64,000 nt of DNA from Acidimicrobiia bacterium (GTDB lineage: Bacteria; Actinomycetota; Acidimicrobiia; Acidimicrobiales; SKKL01): the NCBI GenBank assembly GCA_041676705.1, contig JBAYRL010000003.1, positions 248,001-312,000 of the forward strand, in the 5' to 3' direction. The position numbers were made by a program, and so were the translations under genes. Below are positions 37,367 through 45,859 of this stretch, piece after piece; position 1 is the stretch's first letter, and every line of letters starts with the position of its first letter. The notes under the pieces were generated by a model that did no database searches, had not been told where the DNA came from, and worked only from the letters and a program-made list of their open reading frames with translations.

Positions 37367-37984
37367 ATGGACCACGAAGTTACGCCAAGTTGGCTAGTAG
37401 AGGCCGCCCAACAGGTGATCGAGGTTTGCCACCAAGCGGCGACCGAGCAATTAGAACTGCTACTACCTGCCATTCAGCTTCAGGTTTCCATGGTATTGGT
37501 AGGCCAAGAAATCTTGCGTACCGATTATCAACGCACGATCATGCTGGCTATTTCTGATATCGAACAAGCTCTGCCGCCACCCGTAGGCATGAACCTTATC
37601 TACGGCTTGGCTCATGAAGTTGGCCATCTGGTTATCGTCCGGTCGATACCGGAAGGGGCTTCCTTAGCCGTGGTATGGGATGAAGCATTCGCGCACCATT
37701 TGGCGCTCAACACTTTCTTTCCAGCTCTGTCGGCCCACTTCGGTAACACTCCTTGGCCCGGTGAAACCGCTGGTTGGCAAGAACGCCAGGTCTCGATGAG
37801 CAACCAGCTTCATTTCGCTAACCAAAACCAACAGCTTCAAAAAATGGCGGCACAGGTTTCAGCTGCCTCTAGCCGTCTGGGCAGCGACCGCGCTCTATTG
37901 AACGCACTTGGAGTGCAGTCACCATCATCATTGGGGCTCTTGTCGATGGAACGAACTCTGCGCCGCCTGAAGCACAGTCATTAA
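37367..37984 (+). CDS. small HExxH protein, putative metallopeptidase
   Basis: The ATG at 37367 starts MDHEVTPSWLVEAAQQVIEV, giving 205 residues; a longer frame from 37256 lies inside the acyl-CoA dehydrogenase gene. The key feature is LIYGLAHEVGHLVIVRS, a textbook HExxH zinc-protease motif. About 25 residues later WDEAFAHHLALNTF supplies a possible third ligand (gluzincin style). The C-terminal half is helical and Gln-rich. There is no signal peptide, so it is cytoplasmic. I do not recognise the family. It is 22 bases after the acyl-CoA dehydrogenase gene and borders the radical SAM operon, so it might trim a peptide product. Confidence 0.6.
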   Translation: MDHEVTPSWLVEAAQQVIEVCHQAATEQLELLLPAIQLQVSMVLVGQEILRTDYQRTIMLAISDIEQALPPPVGMNLIYGLAHEVGHLVIVRSIPEGASLAVVWDEAFAHHLALNTFFPALSAHFGNTPWPGETAGWQERQVSMSNQLHFANQNQQLQKMAAQVSAASSRLGSDRALLNALGVQSPSSLGLLSMERTLRRLKHSH

Positions 37985-38083
37985 CCTAACGCTTGGCGAA
38001 ACGGCGCCTTGGGGCCGCAAATTTAGGCCGTTAACGACAGCGGACCAAATCGTGGTAATTCAGGGTGGCATAGCGCCATGTAG

Positions 38084-39433
38084 TCAGGCTACAAAGCCCC
38101 GTTTTGCGAGTTCGTGCCAGTTAAAACGCCGCGGGTTACAGACATAAAGCTCTTTGAATTTCTTTCGTTCGGCATCGCTTGTCGCTATCGACATGGCACC
38201 ATCGAGGCGTGCTTTAGGGCAGCCACCCCAACACACCGGCAAAAATGGGCATCCTTCACAACCAGTATCAAATGGCTCATAGGTTCGCCAACGTTCGTCA
38301 GCTTCAGCGCTGACAGTAAGCCCGACTACCCCCAAGCTAGCTACCACTTTGTTGTCATCTGCTACCTCGGCCCAGCACCGTTTCACTCGACCACCCGGTT
38401 CAAATGCGAAATGAGAACTCTTAACGGCGGCACAAGGTGTCGAACTCGAAGTGTCAAAAGCCACTGCCATTGAAAAGCCTAGTTCGCGGGCACGTTCGTA
38501 CAATTCCACTTCAACAGCGGCAAACTCGGGCACCGTTAAGAAAGATTCGGGAACTGAATCTAAGTTTTCAGGTTGATAGACCGCTGCGGGCTCAACTCGA
38601 ACAAAACCCAGGTTCACAAATAGCTCTCGTTGGGCTAGGTCCTCTAAGAGCGCAGGCACGCCCTCCACATTTCGACGGTCGATATTCACTCGAAGACTCA
38701 CGCTAAGGTGCCGGTACGCCGCCGCTACCCCGTTCAATGTGGTCTCATACGAGCCTCGCCCAGACGCACTTGGGCGCAATAAGTCGTGTACTTCTGCCAC
38801 GCCGTCCATGGTGATTTGAACACTTGAAACTCGGGCATTCGCCAACGCTTCGGCCATAGCGTCGTCAATTAGGGTTCCGTTGGAAATCATGGTGGCTGAA
38901 TATCCCGCACCGGCGAAAGAAGCTACCTGCATTAAACGGCGCGACAGACTCAAAATGGTGTCAATTTGCAAGGTCGGTTCGCCACCGAACCAGGTCACGG
39001 CCAAGGCCTGTCGACCGCTTATATTCTGTTTAACGAATCGCACCAACTGATCTTGTTCAGCTTTGGGCATGGCACGTGCTGGATGGTCAGCTTCGAAGCA
39101 ATAGCCACAGCGCAAATTACACGCCACTGTGGGCGAAATAGTGAGTAGCAAGGTGTCGCTCGCGTCTTGTTCTTCACGATAAGCATCTTGGGCGGCTTGG
39201 CGTTCATCCCAATGCGAAGGCACCAAAATGCCAGTGGCATACAGCAACCCCAACAACTGGTCGTCTAGATCATCTAGCAAGCCTTTTTGTACCAATGCAT
39301 CGTTGGTTAAATCAAGCAGGATATGGTGCCCGGTACGGGTAGATGACCACATTACCGAGTCTTCACCCACCTCTGCTCGTAGGGCATACACCGAGGTGGC
39401 CAGGGCGGTTGAAGCATTTGTTGTGGTCGTCAT
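38084..39433 (-). CDS. radical SAM/SPASM peptide-maturase-like protein
   Basis: A 449-residue enzyme. The radical SAM cluster motif is CNLRCGYCFEADHPAR (CxxxCxxC), with WFGGEPTLQIDTIL next. The C-terminal SPASM region has GGRVKRCWAEVAD and CEGCPFLPVCWGGCPKARLDG, which would bind two extra Fe-S clusters. This layout is that of anaerobic sulfatase-maturase-like and RiPP-modifying enzymes (sactipeptide, ranthipeptide, PqqE types). About 90 N-terminal residues precede the radical SAM domain and may be a precursor-binding (RRE-like) region; this is untested. The gene overlaps the next radical SAM gene by ATGA. Confidence 0.86.
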   Translation of the reverse strand: MTTTTNASTALATSVYALRAEVGEDSVMWSSTRTGHHILLDLTNDALVQKGLLDDLDDQLLGLLYATGILVPSHWDERQAAQDAYREEQDASDTLLLTISPTVACNLRCGYCFEADHPARAMPKAEQDQLVRFVKQNISGRQALAVTWFGGEPTLQIDTILSLSRRLMQVASFAGAGYSATMISNGTLIDDAMAEALANARVSSVQITMDGVAEVHDLLRPSASGRGSYETTLNGVAAAYRHLSVSLRVNIDRRNVEGVPALLEDLAQRELFVNLGFVRVEPAAVYQPENLDSVPESFLTVPEFAAVEVELYERARELGFSMAVAFDTSSSTPCAAVKSSHFAFEPGGRVKRCWAEVADDNKVVASLGVVGLTVSAEADERWRTYEPFDTGCEGCPFLPVCWGGCPKARLDGAMSIATSDAERKKFKELYVCNPRRFNWHELAKRGFVA

Positions 39434-40479
39434 TTGATCTCTACTAGTTGTTCATGTGCGTCGAATGCTTGTGCAATCTCCCGAGCAGCCATTGACAAGA
39501 CAAGTGCAAATTGTTCGGGTGGCGTGGGCGCTAGTAAATCGGAACCAAGCCGATTAGAGGCCAACTCGACGGTTTCGTTAACCGCATTTACCTCGGCACA
39601 TAAGTGACACGGATGCCACGCAGTCTTGGGACTTCTATCGCTCAAATCACGATGCCCTCCGGCCAGAAGGTGGGCACCGAGTGGCCCCCACATGCGGATA
39701 ATGGCAAACCAAGGGGTTCGTCGATAATTGTTGATTAAATCTGTTAGCTCAACATCATCAGCGTTGCCCAATACCAAGGGGCTCTCGGGCCCAAACTCGG
39801 CGCTGGTCGGACAAATTGAAACCGAACCGTTGACGTCAACTTCGATGTGCCCCGCTAAATGGCACCCACCCAAGTCTGGCGGGGTAATTCCTACTGTCTT
39901 TAACGACAGTTCTTTACCACGGCCTACCGGGTGGACTGGGTGTGAAACCACTTCAACCCCGCACTGCGCTGCCAAGGTTGAAGCCAAGCCAATCGCTTGA
40001 AAATCACCAACCGCCGACGGAACTGAGATTTGCACTTCGAGCCCCGCTTCACTGGCAGCGTGACTGGCGTTAAGAACGGCCTGGAGGGGAATAAACTCAA
40101 GATGCCAACGGTCAGTGGAAAGCAAGAGCGCCGTCGTCCCTGCCTCTACCAACTCGCCAACTCGGCGTTTGGCTTGGCTAAGGTCGCGTGCCCAATTTCC
40201 GTTTGAGCAGACCGACACCTCTAAACCTTCCTGCGCGGCGGCCTCAATAATGGGCAAGGCGTGGTTGAACCGGGCGAGAGGTTCCCCACCTGAAAACAAA
40301 ACACGTGAAATTTGGCTATCTGCGGCAGCACGCAACAGGCGCTTAGCCAGCAGTTGGTCCATCCAATCACGCTGATCGGGATCAGAGCTAGACCCGCAAT
40401 GATCACAAGCCGCCGGACAGAATCTAGTTAATAAAAGTCCTAGAGCGTCAACTGTATTTTCGGTGGGGAAACCAGTCAT
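39430..40479 (-). CDS. second radical SAM protein with SPASM/twitch-like tail
   Basis: A 349-residue enzyme beginning MTGFPTENTVDALGLLLTRF. The cluster motif is CPAACDHCGSS (CxxxCxxC), followed by VLFSGGEPLARF. C-terminal cysteines in GGCHLAGHIEVDVNGSVSIC and WHPCHLCAEV fit a twitch or SPASM auxiliary cluster. It lies three bases after the small protein gene 40483-41028 and overlaps the larger radical SAM gene by four bases. All three are surely translated together. The reaction is unknown. Confidence 0.84.
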   Translation of the reverse strand: MTGFPTENTVDALGLLLTRFCPAACDHCGSSSDPDQRDWMDQLLAKRLLRAAADSQISRVLFSGGEPLARFNHALPIIEAAAQEGLEVSVCSNGNWARDLSQAKRRVGELVEAGTTALLLSTDRWHLEFIPLQAVLNASHAASEAGLEVQISVPSAVGDFQAIGLASTLAAQCGVEVVSHPVHPVGRGKELSLKTVGITPPDLGGCHLAGHIEVDVNGSVSICPTSAEFGPESPLVLGNADDVELTDLINNYRRTPWFAIIRMWGPLGAHLLAGGHRDLSDRSPKTAWHPCHLCAEVNAVNETVELASNRLGSDLLAPTPPEQFALVLSMAAREIAQAFDAHEQLVEIK

Positions 40480-40482
40480 GGC

Positions 40483-41028
40483 TTAGCTGGCGGCTGGTAG
40501 CCAGTTAGCATCGCCGAAGCCTTCGTCTTCAGCCCAGTCACGCACCCGGTATCCTTTTTCAATCCAGGTTTGAACCCGTGCGGCGATTTCACAGAGTTCT
40601 AGCAGCCGGTTGGGTAGCTGAACACCTGCTGGCAGAGCCTCAATAATTTCCGGCCCACCTGAGAAACCGCTCACCTCGGGTCGTGTTGCCGGGCTAGGGG
40701 CACGAAAAGCCGGGGCTTGGATAGCAGGCGACCCGAAAGCGAAGCCACCGAGGTTTGAGAGCTTAGGATCAAGGAGGTTGTCACGGGAGGCATTGGTGGG
40801 AACGTGAAAGATTCTGCACAGTGAGGCGGTCGGTGCCTGCAGCAGTTCTTGGATTAAAACGCCGACTTCGTCCGATTCGATTATCCACTCCACTACGAGG
40901 CTTGGTACTTCGCGGTCCAACAACTCGGCTGGGATGCGAGGCAAGCTGGTGTCAGCTTGGGTAGGCAGCTTGATGGTGATGGTGTCTGAGGTAGCGTTAA
41001 TGCCAAGGCTTGGAAACTCGTCGGCCAT
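40483..41028 (-). CDS. unknown protein, candidate substrate or partner of the radical SAM pair
   Basis: The ATG at 41028 has AAAGGAG upstream, giving 181 residues. The N-terminal 90 residues are mixed alpha/beta (TSDTITIKLPTQADTSLP, LVVEWIIESDEVGVLIQELL). The middle, about residues 105-130, is rich in Gly, Pro, Ala and Phe (GGFAFGSPAIQAPAFRAPSP). The end is helical with a Trp near the last residue (YRVRDWAEDEGF, DANWLPAAS). It is the first gene of the radical SAM operon. It may be a precursor peptide with a long leader, or a scaffold/RRE protein. No homologue is recognised. Confidence 0.55.
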   Translation of the reverse strand: MADEFPSLGINATSDTITIKLPTQADTSLPRIPAELLDREVPSLVVEWIIESDEVGVLIQELLQAPTASLCRIFHVPTNASRDNLLDPKLSNLGGFAFGSPAIQAPAFRAPSPATRPEVSGFSGGPEIIEALPAGVQLPNRLLELCEIAARVQTWIEKGYRVRDWAEDEGFGDANWLPAAS

Positions 41029-41049
41029 TGAAACTCCTTTGGTTTTCAA

Positions 41050-41144
41050 TTACATGTGCTTACTTGTGCTCCCAAGACGACAACGCCCTCATTTAGTTAC
41101 AGCCACCAAGTAACCTTTTTCAGCTTTTAACGACTTGGTTCGCA
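41050..41144. promoter_or_regulatory. divergent promoter region, radical SAM operon / oxygenase-like gene
   Basis: This 95-base gap is the only place for promoters of the minus-strand radical SAM operon and the plus-strand gene at 41145. It contains AT-rich stretches and a short inverted repeat (GTTAC and GTAAC nine bases apart near 41096-41114). No clear -35/-10 pair was assigned. Confidence 0.35.
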
Positions 41145-42080
41145 ATGGACACCCACCGCACAGCACCGCATTCTGTTGCCTCAGTTCCATCGGCCAAAGA
41201 TGCCGATCCAATCGAGGTCGAGTTGAATCATGGCGAGTTGATTGAAATAATCAACCACTTTTGGAGCACTCCGCCTGCCACCGTGGAGGTGGCGCTTTCG
41301 CATTTAGGTCGATATTCACGCCTCTTAGCCCCAACAGAAACTCACTTAACCTCACTAGCCAAGGCCACTGGCAAGGTAGGTGAATTAACCCACACCTACA
41401 ACGGTTGCCTAATTACCGACGCCCTAAACCCCGCCGAGGCGGCTTCGTGGGTTGAAGCCAGCCGCGGAGCACAACAATGGGATCGAACTAGCTTGGGAAA
41501 CACCACAACTTTGGGGGCCGTATGGTTCGCCTACGTTGATCGCTACCATCAGCCTGAAGAACGGGTTGCCCAGTATCGTCACGGCGCAACACAAGGCAAA
41601 ACAGCCTTAGAAAACACGATTCCTGGTTTCACACAACACATCATCGATTTAACAGCACAGTTATTGGGTGCCGAGGTAATAGAACGGCCGGGTTGGGCAG
41701 GGCCAAGCATTATCAACTTTGAACCAAGCTCGGCAGAGCTGTCCGATAACGACGGTGATATTCACTTTGATTGGATGGGCATCGCCTCACAAGACGCTGC
41801 GGGGCTGTTAACACCCAACCTGAGCTTTGTTCTTATGCTGCAAAACGCTGATGTGGGCGGGAGCTTGAAGTTGTGGAACCACGGTTTTGGCACCGAAGGA
41901 CAGCTAGTAACAATGGCCGAGCCAGCGACCGAAGTGGCGTATTCACCTGGCTCGTTGCTGTGTTTCAATGGTCATCAACTACACCAGATTCAAGCTATTG
42001 CTGGACAGCAAGCCCGGGTCACAGTTACCTGGCACGCCATTCGCCCTGACCCAACCGGACCATGGCACATATGGGTCTAG
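41145..42080 (+). CDS. 2OG-Fe(II) oxygenase-like protein
   Basis: A 311-residue protein whose C-terminal half fits the double-stranded beta-helix of 2-oxoglutarate/Fe(II) oxygenases. NDGDIHFDWMG gives an HxD iron pair, PGSLLCFNGHQLHQI gives the distal His, and ARVTVTWHAIR gives the likely 2OG-binding Arg. The N-terminal 130 residues are helical and unassigned. These enzymes hydroxylate side chains, including peptides. It is divergent from the radical SAM operon and could tailor the same product. The motif fit is good, but the overall family is not recognised. Confidence 0.6.
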   Translation: MDTHRTAPHSVASVPSAKDADPIEVELNHGELIEIINHFWSTPPATVEVALSHLGRYSRLLAPTETHLTSLAKATGKVGELTHTYNGCLITDALNPAEAASWVEASRGAQQWDRTSLGNTTTLGAVWFAYVDRYHQPEERVAQYRHGATQGKTALENTIPGFTQHIIDLTAQLLGAEVIERPGWAGPSIINFEPSSAELSDNDGDIHFDWMGIASQDAAGLLTPNLSFVLMLQNADVGGSLKLWNHGFGTEGQLVTMAEPATEVAYSPGSLLCFNGHQLHQIQAIAGQQARVTVTWHAIRPDPTGPWHIWV

Positions 42081-42202
42081 AGGCACCAAATCCATCGGGG
42101 GGTGCATCAATTACCAATGCGACGATGGTCGAGGTCGGGCTGCAACGACCTCTAAGCTAGCGCTATGGCCTCACCTCTACCGTTACTTCCACGCGCTGAA
42201 CT

Positions 42203-43804
42203 ATGAACGTTGAACGCCGTTTACTGGTTGAATCGCTACCTAATTACGAGGTTGCGGGCGAGATTGGTCGAGGCGGATGGGGTGTAGTGCTTGAGGCATC
42301 CCACAAAACACTTAATCGCCAGGTCGCCGTTAAACAGTTACCGCGGGCTTTCGGGGCCGACCCTGAAGTTCGAGCAAGGTTTTTGGCCGAAGCCAGAATG
42401 GTGGCCTCACTCGACCATCCCCATATTGTGCCCCTCTACGATTTTGTTGAACGAGATGGCATGTGTCTGTTGGTGATGGAATACATGGCCGGAGGCACCT
42501 TGTGGGATCGGTTCCAAGCCGGAGAGCTGAGCCCGCAAGACGCCTGCGCAGTCTCCTTGGCAGTGCTTTCAGCACTAGCACACGCCCATGAACGAGACAT
42601 TTTGCACCGTGATGTTAAACCCGAAAACGTGTTGTTTAACGCCGCCGGGGTGCCGAAACTGGCTGACTTTGGCATCGCCAAAGTGCTGGGCGACGCTTCC
42701 TCAACCCGTACCGCTACCGGCGTTATTATGGGAACTCCGGCCTACATGGCACCCGAGCAGGGCCTAGGCCGCCAAGTCACCGCCGCTACCGACGTTTACG
42801 CCGTGGGAGTAATGCTGTACGAACTGCTCTCGGGTGATCTCCCGTTTCCATCAACGGGTGAACCTTTGGCCCAGTTGTTTCGACATGTGAACGAAGAGCC
42901 GGTTCCGCTAACCCAGGCTGCCTCCAGCGTGCCAGGGCCCATTGCCCAAGTAGTAATGCACGCCTTAGAAAAAGCACCCGAAAATCGACCGGTTAGTGCC
43001 CTCGATTTCGCGAGGAAACTACACGGTGCCGGTACCGCCAGCTTTGGGATTGGTTGGCTTGACAACGCTAGCTTCCCGGTGCTGGACTCCAGAGTTTTCG
43101 GACGTGGTAACACCGAGGCACCGCAGATGGTTGCAGAACCCGCGCTTGACGCGCCGGTAAATCAGGATGCTCCCGAAGAGAACATTCCACCTTCAAATGC
43201 CACCATTATTGTTGCCGACCTAGAAGCCACTGGTCTGGTCGCGGCCTCCGAATCAACCACACCTGAACCAACCGCCCCTGAGCAGACAGCACCCGAAGCT
43301 ACCTTTCCTGAAACGGCGACGCAGGAAGCTGCTACACCCCAAACATCAGCACCGACAGCTTCGGTTCCCGCTACACCGCCACCAACAGCCCCAGCACCTA
43401 CTGCAGCCACACCACCCCTACCAGAACCTGACGTCCAACCGGCCAGCCCGCCCAAATCGCCGGGACCCGCGCGATACCTGCTGATTGCAATAGCAGCAGT
43501 GGCCTTGGTGATTGTGAGCTCCATGGTGTTCTTACGAGGTGGAAACAACAGCGGCGATCCATCCACAAATGAAATTCCCGTGGCTGCCATCGCTCGTTTA
43601 GAAGGAGCGTGTCTACAAGGTGAGGTAGCCAAACCAGTGTGCGATTGTGCGGTGGAGCTGGCACAACAAGAGCTAACAGTGGCCGCGTTTATGGCTAATG
43701 ACGCATTGCTCCAGCGTGATGGTGACAGCCTTACCGCTCCAATGGAGCAGATTTTCGTACGCTGTCAAGAACAATATGACAACGCGCGAGACGAAACCCC
43801 GTAG
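42203..43804 (+). CDS. transmembrane Ser/Thr protein kinase (PknB-like)
   Basis: The kinase domain (residues 14-275) is intact: GEIGRGGWGVVLEA for the P-loop, VAVKQL for the ATP Lys, HRDVKPENVLFN for the catalytic loop, ADFGIAKV (DFG) and GTPAYMAPEQG (APE). A Pro/Thr/Ala-rich linker follows. One span (YLLIAIAAVALVIVSSMVFL) leads to an outside domain of about 80 residues with four Cys (ACLQGEV, VCDCAVELA, FVRCQEQ). It is a membrane sensor kinase. Nearby the ABC exporter carries an FHA domain, which binds phosphothreonine, so the two may interact. Confidence 0.9.
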   Translation: MNVERRLLVESLPNYEVAGEIGRGGWGVVLEASHKTLNRQVAVKQLPRAFGADPEVRARFLAEARMVASLDHPHIVPLYDFVERDGMCLLVMEYMAGGTLWDRFQAGELSPQDACAVSLAVLSALAHAHERDILHRDVKPENVLFNAAGVPKLADFGIAKVLGDASSTRTATGVIMGTPAYMAPEQGLGRQVTAATDVYAVGVMLYELLSGDLPFPSTGEPLAQLFRHVNEEPVPLTQAASSVPGPIAQVVMHALEKAPENRPVSALDFARKLHGAGTASFGIGWLDNASFPVLDSRVFGRGNTEAPQMVAEPALDAPVNQDAPEENIPPSNATIIVADLEATGLVAASESTTPEPTAPEQTAPEATFPETATQEAATPQTSAPTASVPATPPPTAPAPTAATPPLPEPDVQPASPPKSPGPARYLLIAIAAVALVIVSSMVFLRGGNNSGDPSTNEIPVAAIARLEGACLQGEVAKPVCDCAVELAQQELTVAAFMANDALLQRDGDSLTAPMEQIFVRCQEQYDNARDETP

Positions 43805-43806
43805 AG

Positions 43807-44076
43807 CTACGTACCTTCAACGTGCCAACTGCGAACTCGTACTGCTTGCGATAAGTAGTTTGGAAGGGCCTCGGGGAGCCAGGACGTGACCTGAAAACCG
43901 GTGACCTCGTCGTCTTCCGGGTCTTTATAAACCGAGGCAATACCGGGGGCCAGTAGGGCGCTAAGCGCTTGACGTTCGTCTGGTTGCAGCTCTTCGTCCA
44001 TAAAACGCCGCAGCTTGGCAAGCATGTTCTGCGCTGCGTCAGTTTTGTCCTCTAAGGGTTCGTCGTCATCGCTCAC
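43807..44076 (-). CDS. small acidic protein, unknown function
   Basis: An 89-residue protein starting MSDDDEPLEDKTDAAQNMLA. An acidic N-terminus is followed by QALSALLAPGIASVYK and a C-terminus with LPNYLSQAVRVRSW. The last segment recalls LPNRLLELCEIAARVQTW in the radical SAM-linked protein at 40483-41028. It lies three bases after the kinase stop on the opposite strand and downstream of the sigma gene. It could be a second precursor-like peptide or a regulator. Function unknown. Confidence 0.5.
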   Translation of the reverse strand: MSDDDEPLEDKTDAAQNMLAKLRRFMDEELQPDERQALSALLAPGIASVYKDPEDDEVTGFQVTSWLPEALPNYLSQAVRVRSWHVEGT

Positions 44077-44177
44077 GCCTACCTAGACCTTATTTCATGG
44101 GTGCGGTTACACCGCCAGCTAAAGACCGCATAATCTGTTCAAAAATAGTAGTCACTCGTCCATGCCGGGACAGATGA

Positions 44178-44897
44178 TTAGTCAGTCAATCCTACTGCTT
44201 TTTTACTGGCTTCTAGACAACTAAAACAGTCTTTTACATGCTTGGCGGCCTCCAAAATCTCATCCCGTTGGACGAGTGCAACCAAGGTTTCACAATCAAA
44301 ATCTCGACTGGCTGCTGCCATCTGCACGATTAGCGCGTTTCGCAAGCGGTGACGGGCCCGGTGTAGCAAAACTTTGGCGGCACCAGTTGTTATACCAAAG
44401 GCTTCGCCCACTTCTTGAGGACCTACCCCAAGCCACAGCACCATCGAGATTGCGGTGGCATCTCGCTTGGTTAGATCCGCTACCCCACCACGAACCAAAT
44501 TGGCCAACTCTCGGAGTTCAACCTCAGTTTCGGGCCCGAGATTTTCAGAGATGGCCACCGTGCCTTCACCACCAGCCTCGTCAATTGGAACGAGCGTCAC
44601 CTTGGTGTTCTTGCGGCGATGATTGACGGCGCTATTACGTGCAATCGCCAACAACCAAGGTCTAAATCGTGAATGGTCGCGTAAAGAATCTAAACGATAT
44701 AAAGCCTGGGTAAATGCGTCTTGTACGGCATCGTCCACAGCGTCTAAATCGCGTAGATGGCCTCGTACTGTGGTGCGCACTGCTTTGTGATGACGTTCAA
44801 AGAGAATGGCGTAGGCTTTACCGTCGCCTTTTATGGTGGCTTGCACCAACCCCTCGTCGCTTACGTCGTGGCCCACGTTTCGATCGTAGGCCACCAC
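44178..44897 (-). CDS. ECF sigma factor with C-terminal zinc-finger-like tail
   Basis: A 239-residue sigma-70 family protein. Region 2 is AYAILFERHHKAVRTTVRGH to SRFRPWLLAIARNSAVNHRR; region 4 is ITTGAAKVLLHRARHRLRNA. After region 4 an extra 55 residues carry FDCETLVALV and HVKDCFSCLEASK. The HxxxCxxC plus an earlier Cys matches the zinc site of anti-sigma factors (zf-HC2/ZAS). The tail could self-inhibit the sigma in a redox- or metal-dependent way. It sits at the end of the protease/GAF/exporter operon and probably controls it. Confidence 0.8.
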   Translation of the reverse strand: MVAYDRNVGHDVSDEGLVQATIKGDGKAYAILFERHHKAVRTTVRGHLRDLDAVDDAVQDAFTQALYRLDSLRDHSRFRPWLLAIARNSAVNHRRKNTKVTLVPIDEAGGEGTVAISENLGPETEVELRELANLVRGGVADLTKRDATAISMVLWLGVGPQEVGEAFGITTGAAKVLLHRARHRLRNALIVQMAAASRDFDCETLVALVQRDEILEAAKHVKDCFSCLEASKKAVGLTD

Positions 44898-44920
44898 AGC
44901 CGCTGAAACATTTCTGGCGA

Positions 44921-45859
44921 TTAGTTATGAGGTTCTGTACCCAGGCGAACACCTTGAATTGGGGTGGAACGTAGCACCATGCTGGCGCGTGACGAAACGG
45001 TGCCCGAACGCACTATTGTGCGGCGTCCGGCAGGCCGGGGTGCCTCTCGAACGTTGGCGGCTGTGGCCCACAAAACGGTCTTCAGCTGGAACGGTCGGAG
45101 TTCAGGATGTTTCGAGCGGATAAGGGCCGCTATTCCGCTGATATGGGGGGCGGCGTAGGAATTTCCGGTTGCCACAATACGCGAGCTATCTTTCCACGCC
45201 ACATCGATGTCGACTCCCGGTGCCAGAAACTCGGTGGGAGGTTCAGGGTTGTGGTGAAAGCGATAAGGGTCAGTTGACAGGCTTGAGGCAACGCTGGCCA
45301 CCGAAGCATAAAGCGACGGAAAACTGGGCCGGGGAAGATTGTTGGCGGCCGTGACGATAAAAGAGCCCGAAAAGTAAGCACGATCACAAATTTCATAGAA
45401 CGGCAACGCCCATTCTCGGCGATTCGCGCCTAGGGACAAATTAATTACGTCGAAACCTTCTTCAACCGCCCAGGCCAACCCGCGCAAAAAGGCAGCTGCT
45501 TTTCCGCTCAAGCCTCGGCCCAACACTTTGACGCTAGTGATTCGAGCTTCCGGCGCAATCCCATGGATGATGCTGGCACAAGCTGTACCGTGACCCACCG
45601 AATCGTCATGAGGGCCGCGCTCTTCAACCACCTCACCGTGTGGGTCAAGGGTAATTTGCACCCCACTAGCTTCATCCACGCAGTCGTCTAGGTCTGGATG
45701 TTGGGCTTCAACGCCAGAATCTATGACCGCCACCCTCACACCCTTACCGGTGGCACCTCCCCAAGCCCAGCTCGGAGAGAGGTCGTCCATGGAGGCCGCC
45801 GAATCTAGGCGCAATACCGTAGAACGCCGCCCGTAAGCTGGCAGTTGAGGGTCAGACAC
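44921..45859 (-). CDS. cytoplasmic subtilisin-like serine protease (S8)
   Basis: A 312-residue S8 protease with a complete triad: Asp47 in VAVIDSGVEAQHPDLD, His90 in GHGTACASII and Ser234 in GNSYAAPHISG, with Asn in VTAANNLP for the oxyanion hole. There is no signal peptide or prodomain, which argues for an intracellular processing enzyme. Subtilisins without signals commonly cut leader peptides in RiPP loci. The last 50 residues are a basic tail of unknown role. The gene overlaps the GAF gene by eight bases. Confidence 0.88.
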   Translation of the reverse strand: MSDPQLPAYGRRSTVLRLDSAASMDDLSPSWAWGGATGKGVRVAVIDSGVEAQHPDLDDCVDEASGVQITLDPHGEVVEERGPHDDSVGHGTACASIIHGIAPEARITSVKVLGRGLSGKAAAFLRGLAWAVEEGFDVINLSLGANRREWALPFYEICDRAYFSGSFIVTAANNLPRPSFPSLYASVASVASSLSTDPYRFHHNPEPPTEFLAPGVDIDVAWKDSSRIVATGNSYAAPHISGIAALIRSKHPELRPFQLKTVLWATAANVREAPRPAGRRTIVRSGTVSSRASMVLRSTPIQGVRLGTEPHN

